Numbered from the stretch's first letter, positions 23,155 through 31,638 are shown. The stretch is DNA of 34,036 nucleotides from Prevotellaceae bacterium (GCA_031266015.1 JAISBU010000025.1:1-34036); one strand, 5' to 3'. Notes: generated by a model from the letters alone, not told the origin. Made by a program: numbers and translations.

Positions 23155-25377
23155 CTAGTTCTGTCCGCTGAAATCGCGTAGCGCCTTAAGCAAGTTAATG
23201 CTCTGTATCATAAGGTTTTTGCTTTCGTTAATCAACCCCAGGTACAGTATGCTGTTGCGGGTTCCGGATTGCTCTTCTTTTATGCGCTTAACCTGATTTT
23301 TTCGAGCGTCGCTAAGCATTTCCGATATCCCTTGCTGCTCTTGCAGCAGCTCGGGCAGCTCGCTGTAGTCGTTTTTCTGAATCATGACGTGCATGGAGGC
23401 GAACATTTTTGAAATGGCATTGTTGACGTTTAACAGCTCGCTTGCCTGTATGGTGCTTAGCCCCTTGTGGTTGTTCTCAATATGCGTGTAGCCGGGTTCA
23501 GTCATGAAGTTCAACGCGTAAGCGACCTCCCGCAAATAGTCAATAACCATAACATAGAAGTGACCTGTAGCGTACTGATCCTTTTGCAGCTTGCGCAGTA
23601 CGTTGTACACGTTTGATTCCAGCTCTCGTGCTTCAAATTTTAGCTCTTCCACCTGTTGCTTTACAGACTTAAGCAGCTTCCTATCCTCATTGGTCAAACC
23701 AACAATGGTGTCGCTGTAAATAGACACCACATTCTTTAGCGTTTGCTCAACATTTTCAATGCAGTGCTGTACAATATTTTCTGAATCTATGGCAGGTAAA
23801 GGCTTCCTTTCTTCCACCTTTTTAGTGTGCATAACGTTGGAGCGCACAATAAGAATGGCGGCCAGTATAGTCATTCCGATTACGCCTCCGGTTTCGCCAA
23901 AGTATAGCACAAGCGCTACCGTTATGGCAATAACAAAGGCGATAAGCGCCGTAAGGAACCATCCGGAAATTACGGTGAGCACTCCGGTTATACGGTATAC
24001 CGCGCTATCGCGTCCCCAGGCACGGTCGGACAGTGAAGAACCCATGGCCACCATGAAGGTAACGTATGTGGTAGAAAGAGGCAGCTTGAGAGAAGTACCC
24101 AGCGCAATCAGTATGCTGGATAAGGTGAGGTTTACTGAGGCACGAAGCAGGTCAAATGACGGAGCATCTTTTGACGGTACTTTTTTGGGCGTGAAACGCT
24201 TATCGATAAATTCCAGCGCCTTATCCGGAATAACCTTATTTACGCTATTGCTGGCGTTGAGCGTAGCCCTTACAATGGCGCGCGATAGCATGGTTGAGCC
24301 GAACTTCTCAACTCCCGTATCGGAATTTTGACGGGCCAAGCTAACTTCCGTTTCCGTTACGGTACGCGATTTCTTTGAGAACCAAAGCGTTAACGTCATA
24401 ATGGCGCCGGCAATAACCAGATAGTAGTACTTGGTATCAACAGGATTGTTAAGCGCCTCCATGGTAAAAGTCTTGGCATCTGCGCCGATATCCGCTGCCA
24501 TAAAGGCTTCGTAGGAGCTGAGCCCTGCCATTGGAACCCCGATAAAGTTGACGAGGTCGTTACCGGCAAAGGCCAGGGCCAAGGAGAAGGTGCCGACCAG
24601 CACTACAAATTTGAGCACGTTAACCTCAAACAGCCAAATGCATAGCTGTAGAAGAAGCGTCCAAAATAAGAGGCTGTAGGTCAATATTATACCGGTATGC
24701 TCTTTAATGTAAATGTCAATAGCGCCATCTTTTAAGCTTGACTCGCCAATACCTTTAATAATAATAAAGTAGGTGATAGCCGTAATGGCCATACCTGCCC
24801 ATATACCTCCGAAGTACTTCATCATACGCTTATAGCGGAATGAGAAAAGCAACCGTGTGATGAACTGTACGATAGTACCAATGGTAAAGGCAATGGCTAC
24901 GGAGATGAGAATGCCGGAAATAATACCAAGAACACGTCCGGATTTAATGTATTTGCCAATATCGCCAATAGCAATGTCCGGAATTGAAAATATTTTTACA
25001 ATCCCTACAGCAACTGCTGCTCCCAGTAGCGAGAATACCAGGGCAACCGTGGTGGAGGTCGGCAATCCGAATGTGTTATACAAGTCCAGGAGGATGACGT
25101 TGGTAAACATCACGGCCAGGAACATAATCATAACCTCGGCGAATACAAATTCTGCCGGGCTGAAAATTCCGCTGCGTGCCACCTCCATCATCCCGTTTGC
25201 CGATATGGCTCCCAGCATGATGCCGACAGACGCGACCAATAAAATAACCCAGCGAGGTGCAGCTTTTGAACCAATGGCTGAGTTAAGAAAGTTGGTAGCA
25301 TCGTTACTAACTCCAACTATAAGCCCCATAACCGCAAGGGCCATCAGAATACAAACAGCGATCAGATAAATGCTCAT
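23155..25377 (-). CDS. Inorganic phosphate transporter, PiT family, with C-terminal PhoU-like helical region
   Basis: 740 residues. The PiT signature appears twice: GVSNDATNFLNSAIGSKAAP near the N-terminus and FAGNDLVNFIGVPMAGL (about residues 265-282). These belong to inverted repeats of membrane helices that import phosphate with H+ or Na+. SLKLPLSTTYVTFMVAMGSSLSDRAWGRDS is a further conserved block (about 420-450). After about residue 530 the chain becomes a charged, helical cytosolic region resembling PhoU/DUF47 regulators, which in other species are separate proteins. E. coli PitA is about 500 residues, so the extra 200 are a lineage-specific fusion known in Bacteroidota. The gene stands alone, with a -7 element upstream and a terminator downstream. 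Confidence 0.92.
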   Translation of the reverse strand: MSIYLIAVCILMALAVMGLIVGVSNDATNFLNSAIGSKAAPRWVILLVASVGIMLGAISANGMMEVARSGIFSPAEFVFAEVMIMFLAVMFTNVILLDLYNTFGLPTSTTVALVFSLLGAAVAVGIVKIFSIPDIAIGDIGKYIKSGRVLGIISGILISVAIAFTIGTIVQFITRLLFSFRYKRMMKYFGGIWAGMAITAITYFIIIKGIGESSLKDGAIDIYIKEHTGIILTYSLLFWTLLLQLCIWLFEVNVLKFVVLVGTFSLALAFAGNDLVNFIGVPMAGLSSYEAFMAADIGADAKTFTMEALNNPVDTKYYYLVIAGAIMTLTLWFSKKSRTVTETEVSLARQNSDTGVEKFGSTMLSRAIVRATLNASNSVNKVIPDKALEFIDKRFTPKKVPSKDAPSFDLLRASVNLTLSSILIALGTSLKLPLSTTYVTFMVAMGSSLSDRAWGRDSAVYRITGVLTVISGWFLTALIAFVIAITVALVLYFGETGGVIGMTILAAILIVRSNVMHTKKVEERKPLPAIDSENIVQHCIENVEQTLKNVVSIYSDTIVGLTNEDRKLLKSVKQQVEELKFEARELESNVYNVLRKLQKDQYATGHFYVMVIDYLREVAYALNFMTEPGYTHIENNHKGLSTIQASELLNVNNAISKMFASMHVMIQKNDYSELPELLQEQQGISEMLSDARKNQVKRIKEEQSGTRNSILYLGLINESKNLMIQSINLLKALRDFSGQN

Positions 25378-25399
25378 GAATTTTATATTTTTTGCAACG

Positions 25400-25407
25400 C
25401 AAAAATA
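25400..25407 (-). promoter_or_regulatory. -7 element of the PiT gene
   Basis: The minus strand reads TATTTTTG (TAnnTTTG), 23 bp before the ATG at 25377, a suitable spacing for a short leader. Confidence 0.5.
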
Positions 25408-25564
25408 AAGAAAAATCAGCAGAATTTATAACTATGATAATCAGATAGTTATCGCGCACGCCAGCTGCTTGTACTCTTATTTATTGATACTTATGATTAT
25501 GCCGCTGTAAAGCTCATGTGTAATAAACAATGTAAACTTTTCGTAGTTAGCCATGAGGTGTAAG

Positions 25565-25605
25565 CAAAAACGAGCGTTAGACGAAATTTCTAACCCTCGT
25601 TTTTG
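25565..25605. terminator. Long bidirectional hairpin downstream of tRNA-Pro
   Basis: CAAAAACGAG-c-GTTAG pairs perfectly with CTAAC-c-CTCGTTTTTG (15 pairs, one C opposite C) around ACGAAATTT. The T5 run lies on both strands. It lies about 200 bp downstream of tRNA-Pro on the minus strand and is its likely terminator. The 430-bp gap from 25378 to 25806 contains no other feature I can support. Confidence 0.6.
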
Positions 25606-25806
25606 TAAAAGTCAACTAATTCGTTACATGTTTACCATCTTAGCCGGTGGAATATTTCCCAATAGCAAAGTGCAGCTCTTAAATATTGATGCCAATATTA
25701 TTTTGGGTGTGTAAAATGGGTAGGATTTTGCTATTTCTACTTAACTCTACTTGAGGATTCAAAACAGAGTTATAAATTACTGTTTTACAGCAACTTACAT
25801 GAAAAG

Positions 25807-25881
25807 TCGGGGTGACTGGATTCGAACCAGCGGCCTCCACGTCCCGAACGTGGCGCGCTAACCGGGCTGCGCTACACCCCG
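25807..25881 (-). tRNA. tRNA-Pro (anticodon CGG)
   Basis: Minus-strand cloverleaf: acceptor CGGGGTG (25881-25875) pairs with CACCCCG (25814-25808), discriminator A at 25807. The anticodon arm is CCACG, loop TTCGGGA, CGTGG, giving anticodon CGG. The T loop is TTCGAAT within GGTTCGAATCC. CCA is not encoded (CTTTT follows). The tRNA stands alone. Confidence 0.95.
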
Positions 25882-25893
25882 AAAAAACTTTGA

Positions 25894-25901
25894 CAAAGGT
25901 A
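25894..25901 (-). promoter_or_regulatory. -7 element of tRNA-Pro
   Basis: The minus strand reads TACCTTTG (TAnnTTTG), 12 bases before the mature 5' end at 25881, so the precursor leader is only a few bases. Confidence 0.6.
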
Positions 25902-25938
25902 AGAAAAAACTGATTTCCATGAATGGTATTCACCATAT

Positions 25939-26577
25939 TTATTTCGTCCTACCTATACGCCGCAATACGCTAACCGACACAATAATCTGCTGTGGCAGAG
26001 ATTCATACCTATCTACCGTTTGCTTATACAGCTCAGCAACTCCAGTAGTAAAGCGTGCATCTAGCGTAACGTCTGTTTTACCAAAGGAATAGCCAAGGCC
26101 CAAGCCACCGCCAACGCCAAAGTCAAAGTTATCAAAATTGCCGTAGTCAAAAGTTTGCTTTACCGTAACGCCGTTATTGTCGTAAGTTTCCGTATTCTTT
26201 AGGTAGTAGGCTACGTACGCAATGCCATTGACGTAAATCTTAAAATTCTTCGTTACGGGAAAACGAATTTGCATAATACCCGGCAACTCTACCACTTGAG
26301 ATTCCACCGTATGCTTCGAAGCCGTATCAAGACCATACTTATAGCCCCGGGTCCCGTAGTTCAGCTCTACCTCCAAGCCCACATACTTCTCTGCAAACTG
26401 CTTATACGCCAAACCAAAATTGTAGGGCATAACCACTGATTGCTGCTCCACATTGGGCGTGAAATAAATCATGGATATACCCGCACCATAGCGTACACCC
26501 AAGTATTTTTCCTGCGCATGAACTTTAAGCCCGCACAACAGGCAAACCAGCAGCAGTATGTAAGCTCTTTTACTCAT
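25939..26577 (-). CDS. PorT-like outer-membrane beta-barrel protein
   Basis: 212 residues from MSKRAYILLLVCLLCG. A Sec signal peptide (cleavage after KVHAQ, about residue 21-22) is followed by alternating strands with GVRYGAGISMIYF, VGLEVELNYGTRGYKYG, FGVGGGLGLGYSFG and an aromatic-poor C-terminal strand. This fits the OMP_b-brl_2 / PorT family; true PorT is part of the type IX secretion system, but many paralogues have other roles. The start overlaps the stop of the upstream Ig-like lipoprotein gene by 8 bp, so the two are co-translated. Barrel call is firm, T9SS role unproven. Confidence 0.8.
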   Translation of the reverse strand: MSKRAYILLLVCLLCGLKVHAQEKYLGVRYGAGISMIYFTPNVEQQSVVMPYNFGLAYKQFAEKYVGLEVELNYGTRGYKYGLDTASKHTVESQVVELPGIMQIRFPVTKNFKIYVNGIAYVAYYLKNTETYDNNGVTVKQTFDYGNFDNFDFGVGGGLGLGYSFGKTDVTLDARFTTGVAELYKQTVDRYESLPQQIIVSVSVLRRIGRTK

Positions 26578-28498
26578 GCATATCATCAGCTACCCGCGGA
26601 AACAGCACATCAACATCTACGCTCAAATCCATGTCCCAGCCTTGCTTTAAGGCAAACTCAAATTTTCCATCCGTGTTTTGCAGAAAGGCGGCGAACTCAG
26701 GCTGAATATGATCGCTGTAGCTACCGGTATCCCAACGTCCGTTTTGGTTATCGTCTCTTATAATCTTTATCCCGTAGGAGGCGGGCGAGAGGTATTTTAC
26801 AACAATCTGTCCATTTTGTGTAACGGTCAGCTGGCGCAAAATATTATCACCTTTGGCATTGGTTATTTGTACAATGTACTGTTCGTGTACGTTAGAAAAG
26901 TTAAGATTAAGCGCCGCGGTTTTTTCGATATTAACAGCGTCAAATCTACCATTTATAGTATCATTCGTTTGTCCGTAAACATCAATAAACGCGCAGGGTA
27001 ATACTTGGTAGCGATAGTGGGCATCCTCTTTCCAGTCTGCAACAGCCATGTACCTGCGTGAACGAAGCGTATCTTGCACCAATTTAAACGGCACATCCAG
27101 TAAAGTTGTATCCTTGGTTTTTGGATTTATTCTTACCTCCTCAAACTTCAGCTTATCGGCATTTACCTCAACCAAAAGAGCTGCAAAACTTACGGTTGCA
27201 AGCTGTATGGGGCTCACTCCGGCAAAGCCAAGCATAGGTTTCAACGTCCAGTTGGCAGGCTTTTTCGGAGTTGTATCAAGTACTTCTTCTTCCTCGCCAA
27301 TCAAACCTTTGAGGAAACCTCCCACTCCACCCGATTTTTTATCCGTCTTATCCGATGCCTTTTCTCTCTTCACAAAAGTCAACGTTTGCTTAGCAGAGGT
27401 AGGACTCAGCTGGTTAAGCGTATCCGTTTTCAGGTAGGAAAATTTCAACTTCAGGGTATCGGGAAAGCTCAAAGCGGTATCAGCCATCCAATAGGTAATG
27501 GTATCATGGCTGGGACTATACTCTACATGAACTTTTGAGAAATCTACACTGTCGGCACGCAAGCTGTCTACCTGCGCAAAAGGTGCGTTGAACGTAAGCG
27601 TAAAGGCTTTAGCCTCCTTACGGGTAGCCGAAGTAAGGAATTGCTTGTACACCTCTTCCTTAAACATCCGGATGGTAAATTGCGGCTGGCGTTTTGGCTT
27701 AGCTACCGACTTTAGTGAAGCATCCGGCTTTTTATCTACATCGGGCTTTGCATCATGATCATAATCGTGATCATGGCAACACTGTTCGGGCACAGGGAGC
27801 AGCGCGGGGTTTGGCCGTCCATCAAAAAAACCAATAAACTCCTGGCCTATATCGTACTTGTAATCCTTGTTCTCATCGGATAAAAGCACCACCTTATAGG
27901 GTTCTCCCTTCAGGTTGTCAAGCACAAAAAAGCCGGCGCTGTCGGTCAGCGCAATGTTATTTGGCCGTATGGTAAGTACCACGCTATCGTCGGTATTGAG
28001 GTACACAAAAGCATAGCTGCCAAGTACCGGACGATTTGTAAACGCATCGATAGCCAAACCCTCCATGCGCAAAGAATCCAGCACGGAGCCTGTAGAAAAT
28101 GCAAACTTAAAATTTTTGTAGGGATTACCTTCGTTATTGTCCACAAGGGTGTTTTCAAAATCCAAAAGGTAGGTGGTGCTATCCTGCAGCGGGCTGTTAA
28201 ATGTAACCCTAAGCCTTTTCCCGTTGGCCATAAGCGTCGGCCTCTTCTGCGTGGGTGGCGATATGATGAACTTTTTATCAGCGTCTTTCAGCGTAACATT
28301 TTCATCAAACAAAAACGTCACGCGCTTTTTGTTGAAGTTAAGCGCCCCATACTTCGGACTGGTTCTAAGCAATACGGGTGGCGCTGAATCTCTTAGGCCT
28401 CCCTCGGGATATCCCCTACGAGCGCAGCCGCTATGAAAAAGCAAAAGCGGCCAGCTCAATCCAATAAATAAAACGCTTATATCCAGTAGTTTGCGCAC
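26570..28498 (-). CDS. Ig-like (Big_5) domain lipoprotein with His/Asp-rich segment
   Basis: A GTG at 28498 gives 642 residues starting MRKLLDISVLFIGLSWPLLL and a Cys after FHSG as lipid-attachment site. The block ARRGYPEGGLRDSAPPVLLRTSP and DENVTLKDADKKFIISPP are typical of Bacteroidota Big_5 lipoproteins of about 550-650 residues. The frame is open to ATGs at 28534 and 28588, but a -7 element lies at 28522-28529, so transcription begins after those. Residues 240-249 (CCHDHDYDHD) form a possible metal-binding insert before a Lys-rich linker. A PorT-like gene overlaps the stop. Function in the envelope is unknown. Confidence 0.85.
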   Translation of the reverse strand: MRKLLDISVLFIGLSWPLLLFHSGCARRGYPEGGLRDSAPPVLLRTSPKYGALNFNKKRVTFLFDENVTLKDADKKFIISPPTQKRPTLMANGKRLRVTFNSPLQDSTTYLLDFENTLVDNNEGNPYKNFKFAFSTGSVLDSLRMEGLAIDAFTNRPVLGSYAFVYLNTDDSVVLTIRPNNIALTDSAGFFVLDNLKGEPYKVVLLSDENKDYKYDIGQEFIGFFDGRPNPALLPVPEQCCHDHDYDHDAKPDVDKKPDASLKSVAKPKRQPQFTIRMFKEEVYKQFLTSATRKEAKAFTLTFNAPFAQVDSLRADSVDFSKVHVEYSPSHDTITYWMADTALSFPDTLKLKFSYLKTDTLNQLSPTSAKQTLTFVKREKASDKTDKKSGGVGGFLKGLIGEEEEVLDTTPKKPANWTLKPMLGFAGVSPIQLATVSFAALLVEVNADKLKFEEVRINPKTKDTTLLDVPFKLVQDTLRSRRYMAVADWKEDAHYRYQVLPCAFIDVYGQTNDTINGRFDAVNIEKTAALNLNFSNVHEQYIVQITNAKGDNILRQLTVTQNGQIVVKYLSPASYGIKIIRDDNQNGRWDTGSYSDHIQPEFAAFLQNTDGKFEFALKQGWDMDLSVDVDVLFPRVADDMHE

Positions 28499-28521
28499 GT
28501 GCGAGGCGTAATTATAAGTAG

Positions 28522-28529
28522 CAAAGATA
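28522..28529 (-). promoter_or_regulatory. -7 element of the Ig-like lipoprotein gene
   Basis: The minus strand reads TATCTTTG (TAnnTTTG), 23 bases before the proposed GTG start at 28498. It lies inside the longer open frame and so argues against the two upstream ATGs. Confidence 0.5.
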
Positions 28530-28679
28530 AGCATTATAGTTCTTAACTTTTGTAAACAACAGCCAATCTGCACAAGTTTTTTCAACATTTAGGGTGAATG
28601 CTCCCACCACGCCATCCAAAGGCACAAAGACACCTCTTGAACAACACTCCTCATTTTTATAATTCATTAATAATCAGCA

Positions 28680-28711
28680 GGCGCAGTATTAAATGACTGC
28701 GCCTATTTTTT
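28680..28711 (+). terminator. Hairpin with U-tract just upstream of the gldE promoter
   Basis: GGCGCAGT (28680-28687) pairs with ACTGCGCC (28696-28703) around ATTAAATG and is followed by TATTTTTTT. It is an intrinsic-terminator structure on the plus strand, but no plus-strand gene lies upstream in the nearby gap. It may block read-through into gldE or end an unannotated antisense RNA. Confidence 0.6.
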
Positions 28712-28714
28712 TAC

Positions 28715-28722
28715 TATCTTTG
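28715..28722 (+). promoter_or_regulatory. -7 element of gldE-gldD
   Basis: TATCTTTG (TAnnTTTG) on the plus strand, four bases after the terminator U-tract and 73 bp before the TTG start of gldE. Confidence 0.5.
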
Positions 28723-28795
28723 CAAATAACTATCGGCAATGGCGTTCATGTGCTACATTAATCACCATTGCTTTTATAACTAAAACTTTCACACC

Positions 28796-30145
28796 TTGGA
28801 AGACGGCACGCACACGCTGTTCATCAACCTGCTCGCACTGAACCCTGATCTGGCGCCAGACACCCTTATTGGCCAGCTCTTGATTATCCTGCTTTTGCTA
28901 CTTGTTTCCGCTGTAATATCCGGTTCCGAAACCGCCTACTTTTCACTCACTCCGGGTGATATCCGTAACCTGCAAAACAGCCATCAGCGTACGGCTCAAA
29001 TGGCGCTGCAGCTACTCCAAAAGCCGGACTACCTGCTCAGCAGCATTCTGCTTGGCAACAATGCCGTAAACATCGCCATGGTAATACTCTCAACGCTGCT
29101 ATCCAACCAGACCTTTATGTTTGGCTCAGAGGTGGTACGATTTATTTTTGATGTAGTTATTATCACGTTTATTTTGCTGCTGTGCGGCGAAATCACACCA
29201 AAGATTTTTGCCACCTACAACGCCCCCCGTTTGGCCCGTTTTATGTCGTATCCGCTTATGGTTCTTGTTACCATTGCCAAACCTTTCAGCTGGATACTGG
29301 TGCGCACCACCGCCAGGGTAAACCAAAAAATCGGCCATGTAAAAAAGGGCGACAACATATCTATTAACGACCTGTCCAGCGCACTCAACGTCACGCACAC
29401 CGGCTCGGCCGAAGATCGAAAAATGCTGAAAGGCATTGCAACCTTCGGCAACATTGACGTGCGCGAAATTATGACGCCGCGCATTGATGTTGCGGCTGTC
29501 GAAATTTCCACCTCCTTTCATGAATTGCGGGAGCTGATTATAAAGTGGGAATATTCACGTATGCCCATATATGAGGATAACCTCGACAACATCAAGGGTA
29601 TGCTCTACACAAAGGACCTGTTGAAGTACATGGACGAGGCCGATGATTTTGAGTGGAAATCGCTCATTCGTCCTGCCTACTTTGTTCCCGAGCATAAAAA
29701 AATCAACGATCTGCTGGAGGAGTTCCGTCAACAAAAAAATCACTTGGCTATTGTCGTAGACGAGTACGGCGGTACATTCGGGATTGTTACCCTTGAGGAT
29801 ATTCTGGAGGAAATCGTAGGTGAAATTACCGATGAGTCCGACCTTGACGAGCATCTTTTCTCAAGGCAAAGCGACGGCACGTATCTTTTCGAGGGGAAAA
29901 CCATGCTCAATGATTTCTGCAAAGTAATGTCCATTCCCGATGACTACTTTGACGAAGCGCGTGGAGAGGCAGAAACGCTTGCCGGCTTGCTGCTTGAGGT
30001 TAAAGGCGAGTTTCCATCCAACTCGGAGGATATTCGTTATAAGAAATTCACGTTCAGAGTAGCCAGCTTTGAAGGGCGCAGGATTCAGAAAATCCGCGTT
30101 ACCGTTGACGAAGCAAAGACAAAAAACAAACCAAAAAAGCCATGA
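28796..30145 (+). CDS. gldE: Gliding-motility-associated protein GldE (CNNM/CorC type)
   Basis: 449 residues. The N-terminal DUF21 membrane domain (about 22-185; LLIILLLLLVSAVISGSETAYFSLTP) is followed by a CBS pair (about 205-335; IMTPRIDVAAVE and the KNHLAIVVDEYGGTFGIVTLEDILEEI stretch) and a CorC_HlyC domain (about 350-430). The family resembles magnesium/cobalt efflux proteins; GldE supports GldD in gliding and type IX secretion. No ATG precedes the conserved part: an in-frame stop lies 15 bases before the TTG at 28796, which must be close to the start. gldD overlaps the stop by 4 bp. Confidence 0.9.
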   Translation: MEDGTHTLFINLLALNPDLAPDTLIGQLLIILLLLLVSAVISGSETAYFSLTPGDIRNLQNSHQRTAQMALQLLQKPDYLLSSILLGNNAVNIAMVILSTLLSNQTFMFGSEVVRFIFDVVIITFILLLCGEITPKIFATYNAPRLARFMSYPLMVLVTIAKPFSWILVRTTARVNQKIGHVKKGDNISINDLSSALNVTHTGSAEDRKMLKGIATFGNIDVREIMTPRIDVAAVEISTSFHELRELIIKWEYSRMPIYEDNLDNIKGMLYTKDLLKYMDEADDFEWKSLIRPAYFVPEHKKINDLLEEFRQQKNHLAIVVDEYGGTFGIVTLEDILEEIVGEITDESDLDEHLFSRQSDGTYLFEGKTMLNDFCKVMSIPDDYFDEARGEAETLAGLLLEVKGEFPSNSEDIRYKKFTFRVASFEGRRIQKIRVTVDEAKTKNKPKKP

Positions 30146-30723
30146 CCCACCTTTGCCTTGCAGCGCTGCTCATAGCCGGCGCACTGCTTATTTCCGCATG
30201 CCGTAGCGCCACCACCCCCAAGCCGCGCGGATACTACCGCATTGAGCTGCCCAAAGAGCCCAGATACAAACCGCTCCACCAAAAAGGCTGTCCGTACGCC
30301 TTTGACATATCCACGCTGGCAAGCGTAACCGCCGACCATGATCAGAACGCCGAGCCCTGCTGGATAAACGTGAGTTACAGCCAGCTAAACGCAAAACTCC
30401 ACATCAGCTACAAGCCCCTAAAAAACAACCTCGATAAGTTTGTGGAAGACGTGCACTACCTTGTGTATAAGCACACCGTAAAGGCCGATGCCATTACAGA
30501 GCAGCGTTTTGAAAGTACCGACCAAAAGAGCTACGGATACCTGTACGAGATAGGCGGAAATGCAGCATCAAACGTACAGTTTTACATTACCGACAGCGCC
30601 CGCCACTTTATACGGGGCGCCTTATACTTCAACACCCAGCCCAACAGAGACTCGCTTGCCCCTGTAATAGCGTACATTACAGAAGACATCCGCAGAATGA
30701 TGGAGTCCACACGCTGGCAGTAA
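30142..30723 (+). CDS. gldD: Gliding motility lipoprotein GldD
   Basis: 193 residues. A lipoprotein signal with lipobox LISAC (Cys at residue 20) is followed by CRSATTPKPRGYYRIELPK, the usual GldD opening with the PRGYYRI stretch, and a globular domain with GYLYEIGGNAASNVQFYITDS and FLRGALYF-like FIRGALYFNT. GldD is required for gliding motility and type IX secretion in Flavobacterium and is kept in non-gliding Bacteroidales. The ATG overlaps the gldE stop (ATGA). The stop is followed by a CAACTCTCAACT micro-repeat. Confidence 0.93.
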   Translation: MTHLCLAALLIAGALLISACRSATTPKPRGYYRIELPKEPRYKPLHQKGCPYAFDISTLASVTADHDQNAEPCWINVSYSQLNAKLHISYKPLKNNLDKFVEDVHYLVYKHTVKADAITEQRFESTDQKSYGYLYEIGGNAASNVQFYITDSARHFIRGALYFNTQPNRDSLAPVIAYITEDIRRMMESTRWQ

Positions 30724-30749
30724 CTCCCCAACTCTCAACTAGTTTAAGC

Positions 30750-31364
30750 ATGCCACTCATCCTCCATATTCCGGTTTTGCAAAGCGGCACGCTTACCGTT
30801 TTCTGCACAGGTGGAGAGTTGCTGCCGCCCACCTTCGCATGTCAAAGCGAACGCTCTGATTATGAAAGAATTAGCAACTACAAAAGGCAACAAGAGCGGC
30901 TTGCCACGCTACATTTACTTCACAACATTCTGAAAATTCCGGCGGCGCTGGGCTACGCTCCCAATGGCGCTCCCCTGCTTTCCGATGGCTCCTTCAACAT
31001 CAGCATTTCCCACACCGAAAACCTCATCGGAGTGGTGCTGCACCCTACCACGAAAATAGGCCTGGACATGGAAAATTCCACCCGTAACTTTGATGCTGTA
31101 GCAAAGCGTTTTTTGTCGCAGAAAGAGCAAGAAACCCTTTCCGGCCAAAACCTTGCCTACTGCCTTGCCTGGTGCGCCAAGGAGGCCATTTACAAGGTGG
31201 CAAGCGAGGGTAACTTCGACTTCTCGAAGCAAATAGAAATTCACCCTTTTGAACTACAGCAAAGCGGCGAGTTCACCGCTACCGCAATATCCAACGGCCG
31301 CCGCCAAGCATTTACCCTCAGCTACCGGCTGGTTGACGGCTACGCCATAGTGCTGGCCTACTAA
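30750..31364 (+). CDS. 4'-phosphopantetheinyl transferase superfamily protein
   Basis: 204 residues. Transfers the phosphopantetheine arm from CoA to carrier proteins. Conserved features are the SISHTENLIGVVL region, IGLDMEN (D106, E108, magnesium ligands) and CLAWCAKEAIYKVASEG (W141, K144, E145), as in Sfp/AcpS-like enzymes. It follows gldD by 26 bp on the same strand and is probably in the same transcript, an arrangement known in Bacteroidota. Size is between AcpS and Sfp; the carrier protein it serves (fatty-acid ACP or other) is not shown by context. Confidence 0.88.
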   Translation: MPLILHIPVLQSGTLTVFCTGGELLPPTFACQSERSDYERISNYKRQQERLATLHLLHNILKIPAALGYAPNGAPLLSDGSFNISISHTENLIGVVLHPTTKIGLDMENSTRNFDAVAKRFLSQKEQETLSGQNLAYCLAWCAKEAIYKVASEGNFDFSKQIEIHPFELQQSGEFTATAISNGRRQAFTLSYRLVDGYAIVLAY

Positions 31365-31472
31365 GCATTGGCGGCTACTTAACGAACCGCGTACCATCAC
31401 CCTTAACCGGCTATACAGTGGTAGAGTAAGTACGGAATATCAGAAAGCCTCCTTTCCGCTTGTCGGAAATAC

Positions 31473-31496
31473 AGAGACGCGGCATGTCACGTCTCT
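31473..31496. repeat. Short palindromic repeat (AGAGACG...CGTCTCT)
   Basis: AGAGACG and CGTCTCT enclose CGGCATGTCA. It matches the form of the common AGAGACGCG...CGTCTCT intergenic repeats of many bacteria. It lies in the 274-bp gap between the phosphopantetheinyl transferase gene and hppA, where nothing else but a weak -7 match (TACCTTTA, 31562-31569) is seen. Confidence 0.5.
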
Positions 31497-31638
31497 ACAG
31501 CCGGCCTCAAGGATAGCTTGAATCCGGAACTAAAAAGTGGGCATGAACCAACTTTTTTTACTACCTTTACCCGCGCTGAGGGTGAGCTTGGAGGGCGGAT
31601 AACGGCATGGCATTTAATTACACTAAACCATACATACT

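Noticed and set aside
25679-25936. Minus-strand open frame covering the tRNA-Pro gene
   Set aside because: It reads through the tRNA and intergenic hairpin region; not a protein gene.
29555-30394. Minus-strand frames opposite gldE and gldD
   Set aside because: Antisense to well-conserved CBS/CorC and GldD coding sequence.
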